A stretch of DNA of 64,000 nucleotides from contig OX457029.1 in NCBI GenBank assembly GCA_949752745.1, positions 40,798,500 through 40,862,499 of the forward strand, in the 5' to 3' direction. This DNA comes from Protula sp. h YS-2021. Taxonomy: Eukaryota; Annelida; Polychaeta; Sabellida; Serpulidae. Below the pieces are notes generated by a model. It was not told the origin of the DNA. It made no database searches and saw only the letters and a list, made by a program, of their open reading frames with translations. Shown here in pieces: positions 11,339 through 22,560 of the stretch (position 1 is its first letter; every line of letters starts with the position of its first letter). The position numbers were made by a program, and so were the translations under genes.

Positions 11339-12783
11339 GTAATCGTGGCATTATCTCGATGCTTTTGTGCAACAACCCTGTCACACACTGTGCCAGAACT
11401 AATTTAGTGCTTTAACTATTATATGGCGCACAGACAATTCAGTCTGGATCGAGATTTTTACTCCAGAATCTATTTTTAAACACTCCCTAGTCGCGAATAC
11501 GTGGCTGCAACAAATTGTCTTATGTTACATCTGTCTGGAGACATTCCGGACTTCACGAAAATGTAGAACTCAATCACAGTTAAAAGATTACCATGCATTT
11601 CCCCACATTTACGAGTAGATAATTGTTTTGCCGGGTTTCAATATATCACTATTTTAAACATCACATATGACCTAAGTGTTTCCCATTAGTTAACGTTTTT
11701 ACATCGCCTTGCATTAGGTGATGATAAACGGGAAACGATATGAGCATTTTATGAACAATGATCGAAGACGATGAGATACGAGACTCAAGGAAAAAACCCA
11801 TCGTCTACTCCAAAGGTTTGCGAGCTTTTTACCACTGCGCCAGTGACCATTGGAGAATTTGGATATAATGAAAGATGATGGTTCCAGGCAGAGGGTGAAC
11901 TTTTATGAGCTTCTGCCGGACCTTTCCCAGCAGCTGGCCGGTTTTTACGCCGTCGCCAAGACAACTGGGAAAAAAATGAGCCTTCGTTCATCAGGATTCA
12001 TAGCAAGGCGAAAACGGCAATAAAATGTACAACTTAAAAATGTAGGAAAACGTCATGTAAATCCGTGAACTGTCTTGAGTTATGCATTTTCTGAAAATCT
12101 CTTAATGCCGCCAGAACATCGGCTATTGAATGACTGGAGTCAGGCAGAAACGATGATGAATTCTTTTAAAACAGCGCAAGCCACAAAATAATATTAACAT
12201 TTGAATTACAATGCCACTAAACTGTTTAAGTATTCATGTTCCTGATTCGGTGTATTATTTGTGCAAAAGGCAAGATAATGCACAGTTTATTCAATAATGA
12301 TCAATCATAAGCAGTTTGTTTAAGCGAAGTCCTTTAAAATGATACGACACTTTTCAGCATGTCGAATCTGTGAAATCAAAGAAAGTAGATATGGATATTT
12401 CCGATGCAACGCATGCGCTGCACAGAGGCAAAAAATAAGTAATATACAGCTATAAAATCGGCATGCTCTGCATTTTGCCAGGAAATTCTTAACAAATGTA
12501 TGTCAAGACAGCAAGCTGCGCAAAGTGGGGTGGGGAGGAGTGGGGTGATGAAGGTCATCCCAACACTTTCCGTATGCTTTCACCAATTGGCATGTAAAAT
12601 AAAGAATGGCAAAGCAAAGAGAGTCTCAAATCAAAATGTATAAATGTGGATCCATTCTGACAAAGCGCCAAACCACCAATTTTTGGTCGATGTCGAACAT
12701 CTGACAAAAATTATTTTAACTTTGTATAAATTCAAAAAGATGAGCCATGTAGTCTGAGACAGAATCCTAAGTCTAAATGTGAA
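11339..12783. other. Unique sequence, no gene seen
   Basis: Unique mixed sequence. A 68-codon minus-strand frame at 11,991-11,785 has no recognisable domain. A short (AAAC)n/(GTTT)n-related frame near 12,780 is microsatellite. Confidence 0.45.
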
Positions 12784-12920
12784 ATGCGTTTGTTTGTTTG
12801 TTTTTTTGTTTGTTTGTTTGTTTTGTTTGGTTGTTTGTTTGGTTGGTTGGTTGGTTGGTTGGTTGTTTTTAACGTCCCGTTCAGCGACAATGGCGGCTAT
12901 GTTGGGACGCAGTTGCTTAA
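12784..12920 (+). repeat. GTTT/GGTT microsatellite with SINE-like tail
   Basis: A (GTTT)n tract merges into (GGTT)n up to about 12,865. It is followed by TTTTTAACGTCCCGTTCAG and 'acaatggcggctat'. A TTTAACGTCC phrase next to a simple repeat is familiar from mollusc interspersed repeats, but this is from memory. No tRNA-like head is visible. Confidence 0.4.
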
Positions 12921-13673
12921 GGAACAAGAGCAATCAGTAATTGCCATATCCCCCGCCGTGGGTGTAATTAGTAGGGCGGGTGCTGTACCTCGCACTTAAA
13001 CTAAGTAGACAAAACAACTACACTATGTTGTTGTTATGCATACGAAATGAGAATCAAATCCGGTAAATTTTAGAGTTATCGTCTAGACAACAAAGTACAC
13101 ATTGAGATTCGGATTTTGGGATTATAAGTCGAAATACAGATCCAGATGGGCTTCGATTCGATCAAAACCACCAAAAGACACATCTAGATGTCTTGGTTGT
13201 TACGCATATCAAATATGAACCGGATCCGCTCACTAGTTTCGGAGATATCGCCTAAAAACCAAAGTACACGTTGAGATCCAGATTTTGGGATTCTAAGTCC
13301 AACTACAGATCCATATGGGCTTCGATCCGATTAAAACCCCCAAAAGGCACATCTAGATGTCTTGGTTGTTACGCATATCAAATATGAACCGGATCCGCTC
13401 ACTAGTTTCGGAGATATCGCCTAAAAACCAAAGTACACGTTGAGATCCAGATTTTGGGATTCTAAGTCCAAATGCAGATCCAGATAGGCTTCGATCCGAC
13501 AAAAACCCTCAAAAGGCACATCTAGATATCTTGGTTGTTACGCATACCAGATATGGACTAGATCCGCCCAGTACTTTGGGAGATATCGTCTGGAAACAAA
13601 ACTGGCGACTGACGGACGGACAGACACAGTGCGTTTCTATATCCCCCGCCTCCGGTAGGACGGCGGGGGATAA
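12921..13673 (+). mobile_element. G element, ~168-bp core repeats
   Basis: The 5' end is aacaagag, a small GCAAT/ATTGC stem and TATCCCCCGCCGTGGG. The core has three units marked by AAAGTACAC at 13,093, 13,261 and 13,430 (periods 168 and 169 bp). The 3' end has GACGGACGGACAGACAC at about 13,610, then a hairpin of ATATCCCCCGCC against GGCGGGGGATA. The same CCCCCGCC stem is thus present at both ends. No coding capacity. Confidence 0.75.
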
Positions 13674-13772
13674 CAAGTGGGGAAAAGAGAAAGAAAGGAG
13701 AAACAGCAACGTAATAGACAGCAATGGGTCTTTTCTTAAGATTCCTCATCCCACAGGGGTGCTTGTCAAATT

Positions 13773-13890
13773 ATGACACGCTTTGACACTTGTATGATTG
13801 ACCCATTATGACACACTTTGACACACTTGTACGCTTGACACGTTATGACACACTTTGACACACTTGTACGTTTGACAAAGTATGACATTT
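13773..13890 (+). repeat. ~37-bp minisatellite
   Basis: About three copies of TATGACACACTTTGACACAC plus ttgtacgcttgacacgt, with small changes. Confidence 0.75.
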
Positions 13891-13984
13891 TTGGCGCCTG
13901 TTGAGACGCGCTGGTACGTTTCGACTGGTTGCGGGCTGCTTTTACTTATCCAAATTGCGGAATGATCAGACCACTTCGTGTTTC

Positions 13985-14265
13985 CACAATTTCCCTCCCC
14001 GTCCCGTCCCCACCCGCTTCGTGTTTCCACAATTTCCACCTCGGTCCCCTCCCCCTACCTTACCCATCATCCCCCCCTCGGTCCCCTCCCCCTCCCTTTC
14101 CCATCATCCCCTCGGTCCCCTCCCCCTCATGCCCCCTCGGTCCCCTCCCCCTCCCCTCCCCATCATCCCCTCCCCATCATGCCCCCTCGGTCCCCTCCCC
14201 CTCCCCTCCCCATCATCCCCCCTCGGTCCCCTCCCCCTTCCCCCCTCCCCCCTCCCCCCCCCCCA
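13985..14265 (+). repeat. C-rich ~35-40-bp minisatellite
   Basis: Repeated phrases CCTCGGTCCCCTCCCCCTC and CCCCATCATCC, with variable unit length. All three + frames are open and proline-rich, as expected from the composition, so no gene is called. The C-rich strand is potentially i-motif forming and the opposite strand G-quadruplex forming. Confidence 0.8.
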
Positions 14266-14547
14266 ACGCATTGGCTTCACTTGATTGATCGCCGCCCACG
14301 GCCGATGTGAGCGAAGCCTCCCCTTCCACACATACACTCCCGAGGTGGCCAGGTAGTAGTCTCCCGCCAGTAGGAAATTTGCAGGTTTTTGGATGATTGA
14401 AAAATCTGAAGGTATGCTACCTATTAAATCAATGAAGCAGCCATCAGAAAGATGTTATTTAAGAAATAGCAACCACCAGAAAATATAGGTTAGTGAGGGT
14501 GCGATAGGTTACTCAAGAAAAGATAATCAAGAACACAAACATGTAAT
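14266..14547. other. Spacer, no gene seen
   Basis: No repeat family or exon was recognised. Confidence 0.4.
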
Positions 14548-15060
14548 TCAAGAATGTCCAGGGACATCATCACGAGCCGAGATCTAGTTAGTCAAAATCA
14601 AAAGGCTTGTAGGATGGGCAAAAAGTGGTAGAAACATTTTAAAACAAGTTAATTAAAATTTTGGAAAGCCCAGATTTGCCTAATCTTTGGCGGATTCTCA
14701 AAAAAAAAAACGCTGTACAACCGTTATAAAATTTCAAAGCGATTAGAATAATATTACATGCAGGAGAAGGACCATTTTGAAAAATTGAATCCCTAGAATT
14801 TTTCCAAAGCTGGCAAAAAAGTAAATAAAGGAGGATCATACGGAGAATATTCTCCTAAAATATAGAAGAAATCCAATCAAAACTACATGAAGCAGCGCTT
14901 AAAAAAAATAGTTAACAAAAAGATTTAAAGGACTGTAATTCGGTAAAATAATTGTTCAAAAGAGGATAACCTGGTGGATACTCAAAGAAAATTTGAAAGC
15001 AATCCGAACGTAATTGCAGGAGAAAAGGCATTTTGAAAATTTACTGCCAAAATCAAATAA
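14548..15060 (+). mobile_element. C element 2, left part, interrupted by E
   Basis: The 5' end is TCAAGAATGTCCAGGGACAT (TGTCC/GGACA stem) followed by 'gccgagatctagttagtca'. About three diverged core units follow ('ttggcggattctcaaaaa', 'gcaggagaaggaccatttt', 'aggagaaaaggcattttg'). The element is interrupted at about 15,060 by E copy 1 and continues at 16,231 to a complete 3' hairpin. Confidence 0.75.
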
Positions 15061-16230
15061 AACAAGTGGGTCAGTGAAACTGACTATGTCCCCCGCCGGC
15101 GTACAATCCCAGTATTTGATTTTGTTAGGTTGGACTACAACCCTTCGTATCATTTTCGTGGATTTTAAAATTCCAGCTGGGCCAATGTCCTTGGGCCAAC
15201 ATGGCTCATTTACAATACCAAACCTTGTTGATTCCAATTCTACTCATAGTTAAGATATCTTATCAATCGATGCAGAAATGTAGGCTTGAGTGTGTTAACA
15301 AACTCATTCCAGTATGTAAGGGTTGTGAAATATTCTGAAATTCAGCTGGGCCAATGTCCTTGGGCCGACGCGGCTCATTTATAATACCAACCTTTTTTGG
15401 TTCCAATACTTCCTATATCTAAAAGATTTCAACAATCGATCCAGAAATGTAGGCTTGAGTGTGTTAACAAACTCATTCAACTGAGTAAGGATTGGGAGAA
15501 TTTGTGAAGTTCAGCTAGGTCAATGTCCTTGGGCCGACATGGCTCATTTACAATACCAAACCTTGTTGGTTCTAATACTACTCATAGTTAAGATATCTTG
15601 TCAATCGAACCAGAAATGTAGGCTTGAGTGTGTTAACAAACTCATTCGACTGAGTAAGGATTGGGAGAATTTGTGAAGTTCAGCTAGGTCAATGTCCTTG
15701 GGCCGACATGGCTCATTTACAATACCGATCCTTGTTCGTTCCAGTACTACCCATATATACAATATCTTCACAATCGGTGGAAAAATGTAGGCTTGAGTGT
15801 GTTAACAAACTCATTCGACTGAGTAAGGATTGGGAGAATTTGTGAAGTTCAGCTAGGTCAATGTCCTTGGGCCGACATGGCTCATTTACAATACCGATCC
15901 TTGTTCGTTCCAGTACTACCCATATATACAATATCTTAACAATCGGTGGAAAAATGTAGGCTTGAGTGTGTTAACAAACTCATTCGACTGAGTAAGGATT
16001 GGGAAAATTTGTGAAGTTCAGCTGGGCCAATGTCCTGGGGGCCGACATAGCTCATTTACAATACCGATCCTTATTTGTTCCAGTACTACCCATATATACA
16101 ATATCTTAACAATCGATTAAAAAATGTAGGTTGAGTGTGTTAACAAAAAAAGTGTCGACAGACGGACGGAAGGACGAACGGACATAAGGACAGACAAACC
16201 CGAAAACTACAGTCCCCCGGCGGGGGACTA
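15061..16230 (+). mobile_element. E element copy 1, six 169-bp core repeats
   Basis: It begins AACAAGTGGGTCAGTG, with a GTCAGT/ACTGAC stem, then TGTCCCCCGCCGGCG. The core phrase (g/t)(c/t)CAATGTCCTTGG or a one-base variant occurs at 15,181, 15,350, 15,520, 15,689, 15,858 and 16,026, giving periods of 168-170 bp. The tail has GACAGACGGACGGAAGGACG, then a perfect terminal hairpin AGTCCCCC-ggc-GGGGGACT. Copy 3 at 22,561 has the same ends and fewer units. Confidence 0.8.
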
Positions 16231-17222
16231 AAAAAAGTCCACCATTTAGCCATTTTTAGCTTATCGCCCAAAAACAGGTAATTTTCCTAGAGAAGCCTAC
16301 CCAGGGAATGCAATCCAAGAGTAGAACAAGTACTTTGAATACTAGCTGCCAAGAAAATGAAGTATTTTTTTTTCAAACGAAGACCATGAAGGTAATATTC
16401 CAACCGCCAAAAGGTTTTTACCCCCCCCCCCCCCCCAGTATAGGCAATTTCTAGCAGAAAACCAAGAAGTTAGTGTTCAAGGAACGACTAGTACATGTAA
16501 ATACTTATGCAAAACTTGAAACCAGTCTGATTAAAATTGTGGAAGAAGTATTTTCAAAATCGGCTATCACAAAGTTTAAAATGACCAAATTTTATCAGAT
16601 CGCTTTACAAACTAATTGGTCAAAAGCGATTTAAACACTAAACATTCTTGCAAAATTTGAAAGCAATCAAATCAAAGTGGTGGAAGAACAAAATGGATAA
16701 AAAATTTCACATTTGACCAATTTTTGTGAGAAATAGTAATTTTCAAAACAGAACAATCCAGGAAATATTCTACAATTTTTTAATCCCATAAAACTTGTGA
16801 GAGAAGAAGTATTTTTGAAAACTGGACACTAAAACATTTTTAAATGCATTTGGCAAATTTTTGGCGGATCGCCAAAAAACTTTTTATAAACAAAGCTACT
16901 CAGTGAATATTCATGCAAAATTTGAAGGTAATCCGATTAAAACTGTGGGAGGCGAAGCATTTTGAAATTTGGCTGTAGAAAATTATAAATACCTCCTGTT
17001 TGGCCAATTTTTGTGTAAACTTTCAAGAGCGAACCTGTAATTAAGAATCCTGCAAAATTTGAAAGCAAACCGACCAAAATACTGGGAAAAGAAGTATTTG
17101 GAAAATTTGTTGCCAAAAAAATGCAAGAGAAGAGGCACTTTACGTGAAGGTTCACATACGTACAACAGCGACAGATGCCCCACTGACGATAAGACCAGCC
17201 CGATGCAGTTGGCTGGTCTATG
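16231..17222 (+). mobile_element. C element 2, right part with complete 3' hairpin
   Basis: C core units resume immediately after E ('gtccaccatttagccattttta', C15 tract near 16,421, 'tgtgggaggcgaagcatttt' near 16,944). The tail 'ttcacatacgtac' and 'gacgataa' lead to a hairpin at 17,193-17,218, GACCAGCC-loop-GGCTGGTC. Together with 14,548-15,060 this is one C element of about 1.5 kb carrying a nested E. Confidence 0.75.
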
Positions 17223-17296
17223 CATAGGTTAGTCAAAAACATACCACCAAAAACGAAAAGGTTAATCGGAGAACTGTTAAGACAGTGAAGGCGTGA

Positions 17297-17752
17297 ATGC
17301 GCTCGTCAAGACTCGTCAAGGGTTCGCAAAAAGTTCGTCAAGGGTTCGTCAAGACTCGTCAAGGGTTCGCCAAAGCTCGTCAAGGGTTCGTCAAGACTCG
17401 TCAAGGGCTCGTCAAAGCTCGTCAAGGGTTCGTCAAGACTCGTCAAGGACTCGTCAATACTCGTCAAGGGCTCGTCGAGACTCGTCAAGGGCTAATCAAT
17501 ACTCGTCAAGGGCTCGTCAAGGGCTCATCACTACTCGTCAAGGGCTCATCAAGACTCGTCACGGGCTCATCAATGCTCGTCAAGGGCTCATCAATACTCG
17601 TTAAGGGCTCGTCAAGACTCGTCAAGGGCTCGTCAAGACTCGTCAAGGGCTCGTCAAGACTCGTCAAGGGCTCGTCAAGACTCGTCAAGGGCTCGTCAAG
17701 ATTCGTCAAGGACTCGTCAAAACTCGTCAAGGGGTCATCAGTATTCGTCAAG
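17297..17752 (+). repeat. 21-bp minisatellite open in several frames on both strands
   Basis: About 21 copies of the 21-bp unit CTCGTCAAGACTCGTCAAGG plus g. Since 21 is divisible by three, frames on both strands read heptapeptides such as RQGLVKT or LDEPLTS. Substitutions (aag/aat, ctc/ttc, cgtc/catc) spread over all codon positions. No start context or splice sites point to a gene. Confidence 0.9.
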
Positions 17753-17759
17753 GGCAAGG

Positions 17760-18520
17760 CCGTTTTAGTAACGGTTGCGTTGATTGTAAATAAATGTGTA
17801 GCATAGAAGCTACAAGTCATGCTGGTGAAAAATCGCAACGTTCAAATACCAAAAGCACAAATCGTTAAGCACAGTGAAATATACAAACTTGCCCAAGGGC
17901 AATACTCAGCTTACATCACAATAAGACCTAAACCACTGTTCATTTCATTTTAGAACAATACAGATTTTTGCCATAACTTCGATCTCGTAAAGTTATGAAT
18001 GGTGATTTCTGTGAAATAACACACACAGAATAATAGTTACAATTACTGGCGCCACTCAAGTGACGATAAAGAAATCTCGTGATTAGGTGCTTACAAAGGG
18101 GAGGGCTCCCAATTCTTCCGGCAAAATGGTAAAACGGTGCAATAACCCTTTTATTCACCAGGTCACATGTGATAGGCCATGTAAAATTTACATAACAGGT
18201 ACCCCAGTATGTCATTTAATCAGATGATCATACATAGAATCTATTTTGATAAATATTCCAAACAGACGTCACTGAAGCACAAAAATCATGAAATTGTTGT
18301 GAAACATATATTGTTTTACTGTACGAGAACATTACCATGTGCAAATCTTTGTTTTTATTCTATTTCTTTTTCATTCTACTGGATTATATTATACCTGTTG
18401 GGATACTACAGAAACTGCTTTAATCCGAATTGTATGGGGGACTAGATTTCTAACACTACATTTACATTAACAACTCGAACTCAAAAGTTATGGCTAAAAT
18501 TTATGTTATTCTAAAACAAA
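17760..18520. other. Unique spacer, no gene seen
   Basis: AT-rich sequence. Short open frames on both strands lack recognisable motifs. Confidence 0.4.
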
Positions 18521-18522
18521 CA

Positions 18523-20093
18523 GCGATTTCCATCATAATATGCAAATGACAAAATGATTCGAGCCAAGGGCTCAGAAAATGTGACAACAAAATTTTGACA
18601 ATCCCATTGTTCCGCAAACTTTTGACGGACTTATGCATATTGAATTGATTCTTTAACCATAATGCCCGTGGACATTGTGCCCAGCCGTAAAGCGAAGGCA
18701 TTACAAAAGTGAAAGGAGAAAGCTACCAATTTTGACAAAATTTCATTTTGTTATGTATATTTTGCGATCTTTAGTAAAACCGTCGCAATAGTGACATAAA
18801 ATTACCAGTTCGGTAAAGGCCTGCATAAAGGGATTCAATTGCCAATGTTGACTAAATTACCAGAGTTCTGAACGCTATTAAAAAAAAAACAAACATATTA
18901 AACTCGCCTGTGTATTTGATGAGAGGAAACCACTCAACTTTTCCCACTGGCGTTCAGGGATGCGATGTCGTTAGTCTCCAACTGCGTGTGGTCTGTGTTG
19001 TTTGGTCTGGCGTTGAATCGGTCACCGGGGCTCGGGGTTAAAAACCAGTCTCTGTGACAAAAATGGTCAAATTCTTCAAGTTGTTCTGTTGCAAATAACT
19101 GCGTAATATAGCCGCTACAGGGCACACTGATGAAAACGGCACGAAAATTGCCAGAAACCCTTACGTGTTATATCATCAAACGCATTCAACTCTCCTGTGT
19201 AGACGGTTGACAGGATAACTTTTGACTTGATCCACTGGATTTCAAGGTTTTGACGACGTCAGGGCTGTGACGAAATCCCCCACCCCTACCCCTTCGCCCG
19301 AGGAAAATCCTCCTGTAAAATCCTCCTGTAAGAAAAACCCCGCGAAGCTCCCCCCCCCCCCCCCAAAAAAAAAAAAAAAAAAAAAAACCACAAGTTTTTA
19401 CGAATGCAATTCAGCCTTTACGGTTGCATGTTTCGAAATAAAATGATATCTTGAAAAAAAAAAAAAAAAAGAATTCAGTAGTTTCTAGCTTTGATAATTT
19501 ATTTTAGCCATATGAGAAACATTATTTCTTTCTCAGTGTTATTCATGCATAACTAATAATCTGGAAACAGAAAAGCATTAACAAGCGTGATGACGAAACT
19601 CCCCCTCACCTCTTCGCCCGAAAACTTCCGCTTGGAAAATCCTCCTAAACCCATCCCTCCTCCCACAGGCCATAAGTATTTACGAATTCCTCAGTGGTTT
19701 CTAGCTTCAATAATTTACTTTAGCCATACGAGAAACACTATTTCTTTCTCAGTGTTATTCATCTCTCAACAGAAAAGCAGTAACAAGCGTGATTTTCATT
19801 GATAGACAACTCTCTAAAATTTGACGACGATCCGTAAAGTTGTTTTTCAGTTATCATGTTTTAATGACATTTTGAAAAAATCGAAAATGCCGGCTGGCGG
19901 CCATTTCGAATTTTTGACGAACCCCCCCCCTCCCCTTTGCCCGAGGAAAAGCCTCCTGTAAGGAAAATCTCGCGACCTCCCCCCCCCCCCCCAAAAAAAA
20001 AAAAAAAAAAAAAAAAGCCATAAGTATTTACGAATGCAATTCAACCTTTACTGTTGCAAGTTTCGAAATAAAAATGATATCTTAAAAAAGAAA
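18523..20093 (+). repeat. N block copy 1
   Basis: Paralogue of 24,262-25,640. 18,523-18,750 matches 24,262-24,490 and 18,752-19,480 matches 24,688-25,395, so copy 1 lacks a ~195-bp segment present at 24,493-24,686. Within 19,255-20,093 a ~320-bp unit recurs about three times (near 19,270, 19,596 and 19,915), containing 'cttcgcccgaggaaaa', a (C)n(A)n tract and 'tacgaatgcaattcaacc'. No convincing gene. Confidence 0.75.
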
Positions 20094-21787
20094 AACAAGC
20101 ATGTCCAAGGACATGACCCAGCCGTATTACCAAACAAGGAAAGATAGAAAAACTCTGAAACGAATTCTGTTAGACCAAAAAATGAAGCACTTTGTTTCTG
20201 AACGTAACTTTTTCATAATTTTAATACACAAAAACGAGTTTTCCCGGGTGAAATCTCAAAAAAAAAAAACACACAAGCACGCCCAGGAACATGGAGAGCA
20301 GCCCAAGAACGTTCACGCGTACTATTGAAAAGATTCAATTAAAAAAAAAACACACATCATGAAAAAAGGTAGATTGGGTTAAAAACCTCAAGAATATGTA
20401 AAATGCATTTAATTCGAATTTGGAAGTTACCCGAAAAGGGATGTTGGAGAATTTGGCTTCTGACAATTCACGTATTTATCGATATTTACACAATTTTACA
20501 AATGTTTAAAATTCCACCATGTCGGCATTTTTTGTCATTTGCGAAAACAGCAAAGTTCAGGTGGAGAAGCACCTAAGAAACTTTCGATTAAAATTCTATA
20601 ACTATTTGAAAAAGAGTGAGAGAAATGAATTGTTTGACAATTCAGTTATTTACTACCATTTATTCCAGTTTTTGCCAAACTTCAAAGTTTCGCCATTTCG
20701 GCAGTTTTTGGCGAACCGCGAAAAAAATAATAGCCTGGTAGGCGAACCCCTGGGAAACATCCCTGTGTAACATCTAAACGATTGGTGTAAAACTGTAGGA
20801 GGAGTAGCATTTTAAAAACTTGACTACGTCTCGAGGCGTACGTCTTTCCCCCGTGGGGGATATGGTGTGTGTAAGGCTGTTGCGTGTTGACTACGCAAAA
20901 TTTAAAAGTGGAAGGATAAGTAGACGAAGTGTCTAGCATTTAAATGAATCAATCATTTAACCAGTAGGCGCGTGAGACTGTCGTAGGTACGCTAAGTACA
21001 GCGCCGATTTTGAAAAATCCGCCATTTTGGCAAGTCCCATCCGGGAAATTCTTGACCACCACACTGCGGAAGGTCCAAGGGAACCCGTGTGCAGAATTTG
21101 AAACGAATCCATCCTTTTTTGTGGCCTGTAGGCGCGTGAGACTGCCGTATATACGCTAAGTCCAGTGGAAATTTTCAAAAGTCCGCCATTTTGTCAATTT
21201 TTGCCCAATCCGGAAAATTCTTGGTCACTGCACTGCGGAAGGCTCCAGAGAAGCCGTGTACAAAATATGAAACGAATTCATCTATTAATGTGGCCTGTAG
21301 GCGGGTGAGATTGCCGTATATATGCTAAGTCCAGTGCCAATTTTAAAAAAATCTGCCATTTTGTCAATTTTTGCCCGATCCGGAAAATTCTTGGTCACTG
21401 CACTGCGGAAGGGTCCAGAGAAGCCGTGTACAGAATTTGAAACGAATCTATATATTAATGTGGCCTGTAGGCGCGTGAGACTGAAGCGTGACAGCCAGAC
21501 AGACGGACGGACAGACAGACCGAAAAGTTCAAAACTATATCCCTCCGTTCCACGGGGGATAATTGGTCAAAACGGGCAAAAAATTGCCGCCATTTCGTCA
21601 GTTTTTCGTCAATCGTCAAAAAAGATATAGACAGGGGGGACCACCCAGGAAACATTCCTGCCTAATATCAAAACAATTGGAGCAAAACTGTAGGAGGAGT
21701 AGCATTTTAAAGAAAAAACATACGCACATACATTGAAGCCCCCTATAGTGATACGTCTAACCGAGTCCAACAAAGTCGGCTGGGTTA
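20094..21787 (+). mobile_element. D element 2 with nested A
   Basis: It begins AACAAGCATGTCCAAGGACA (ATGTCC/GGACAT stem), then 'tgacccagccgag'. The body keeps two open segments (20,101-20,328 and 20,519-20,770) whose peptides recur in other D copies. Core phrases are 'gccgccatttcg', 'gtaggaggagtagcatttta'. The 3' hairpin at 21,758-21,787 is built from TAACC..GTCC and GTCGGCTGGGTTA. The element is interrupted by A copy 2 at 20,819-21,562. Confidence 0.75.
20819..21562 (+). mobile_element. A element copy 2 (744 bp), ~3 core repeats
   Basis: Same ends as copy 1: CTTGACTACGTC at the start, the TATCCCCC hairpin near the start, core marks at about 20,969, 21,134, 21,302 and 21,472, a GACAGACGGACGGACAGAC tail and the CGGGGGATAA end. 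The related D sequence at 5,190-5,215 has no A element and reads through as aaaaa|tgggtcaaaacggg, so the insertion point is between A20818 and T21563 with no duplication. Confidence 0.85.
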
Positions 21788-22258
21788 ACAAGTCCCTCGC
21801 AGGCGTGCAGTCACAGGAAAACGACAAACACCCTTTGAATAGGTCAGTTGTGCTGTATTTTCAAAGTTTTCCCATTTTCCCAATTTTTGCGAAATTTTCA
21901 AAATAACCCCTCGTTGCACAACTCCATTATATAGTCTTTTCATGTGCAAGACAGCAATTGATTCGCTTCAATGGTTACGGATATATAGCGCCGACAAACA
22001 CCCATTGAATAGGTCAGTTGTGTTGAATTTTCAAAGTTCTCCCATTTTCCCAATTTTTACAAAAATCTCAAAATAAACCCCTCATTGCACAGCTCCACCA
22101 TATAGTCCTTGCATGTGGAAGAGAACAACTGAATCGCTTCAGTGGTTACGGAGATACAGTGCCGACAAAAAATGTGTCGACGGACGGACACACGGGACAG
22201 ATGGATGGACCTGAATCCTATAGTCCCTCGTTTCGCGCTACGCGGCGGCGGGGGACTA
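21788..22258 (+). mobile_element. F element 1, two ~170-bp core repeats
   Basis: It starts AACAAGTCCCTCGCAGGCG directly after the D hairpin. The core mark GACAAACACC occurs at 21,823 and 21,993 (170 bp). The tail contains GTCGACGGACGGACACACGG and GATGGATGGAC. The terminal stem pairs AGTCCC with GGGGACT around a GC-rich loop (22,219-22,257). The reverse-strand copy at 42,169-42,590 has the same tail and loop. Confidence 0.7.
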
Positions 22259-22350
22259 ACAAGAATGTCCGGGGACATTGTGACCAGCTGAGATCACGTT
22301 AATTAGGTATCAAAAGTTCTGTAGGATCGGACCCCCCACCTCCCCCCCCC
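22259..22350 (+). mobile_element. C element 5' end
   Basis: ACAAGAATGTCCGGGGACAT plus 'gaccagctgagatc' matches the C 5' end at 14,548. It begins exactly where F ends. Its core resumes only at about 24,132, after a foldback structure. Confidence 0.65.
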
Positions 22351-22560
22351 CCCCGCAAAAAAATACCGTATTATTTAAAATAATAATTCTGATGCAAAGA
22401 AGAAAGCAGATATTTTTGGTAGGCTATTCCGGAATGAACTACCGATAATTCGAATGTCAAAGAATTCAACAATGCTTAATTTTTCCTGCAACAAAGGGTG
22501 AAAATAAGTGAAACAATGTAAATTCTTTTGGCGAAAGGAAAGAAAACATATTGAAAAAAC

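Noticed and set aside
13901..14310. Three overlapping proline-rich + frames
   Set aside because: A C-rich minisatellite opens all three frames equally.
17297..17838. Heptad-like protein repeats on both strands
   Set aside because: A 21-bp DNA minisatellite explains the periodicity on both strands.
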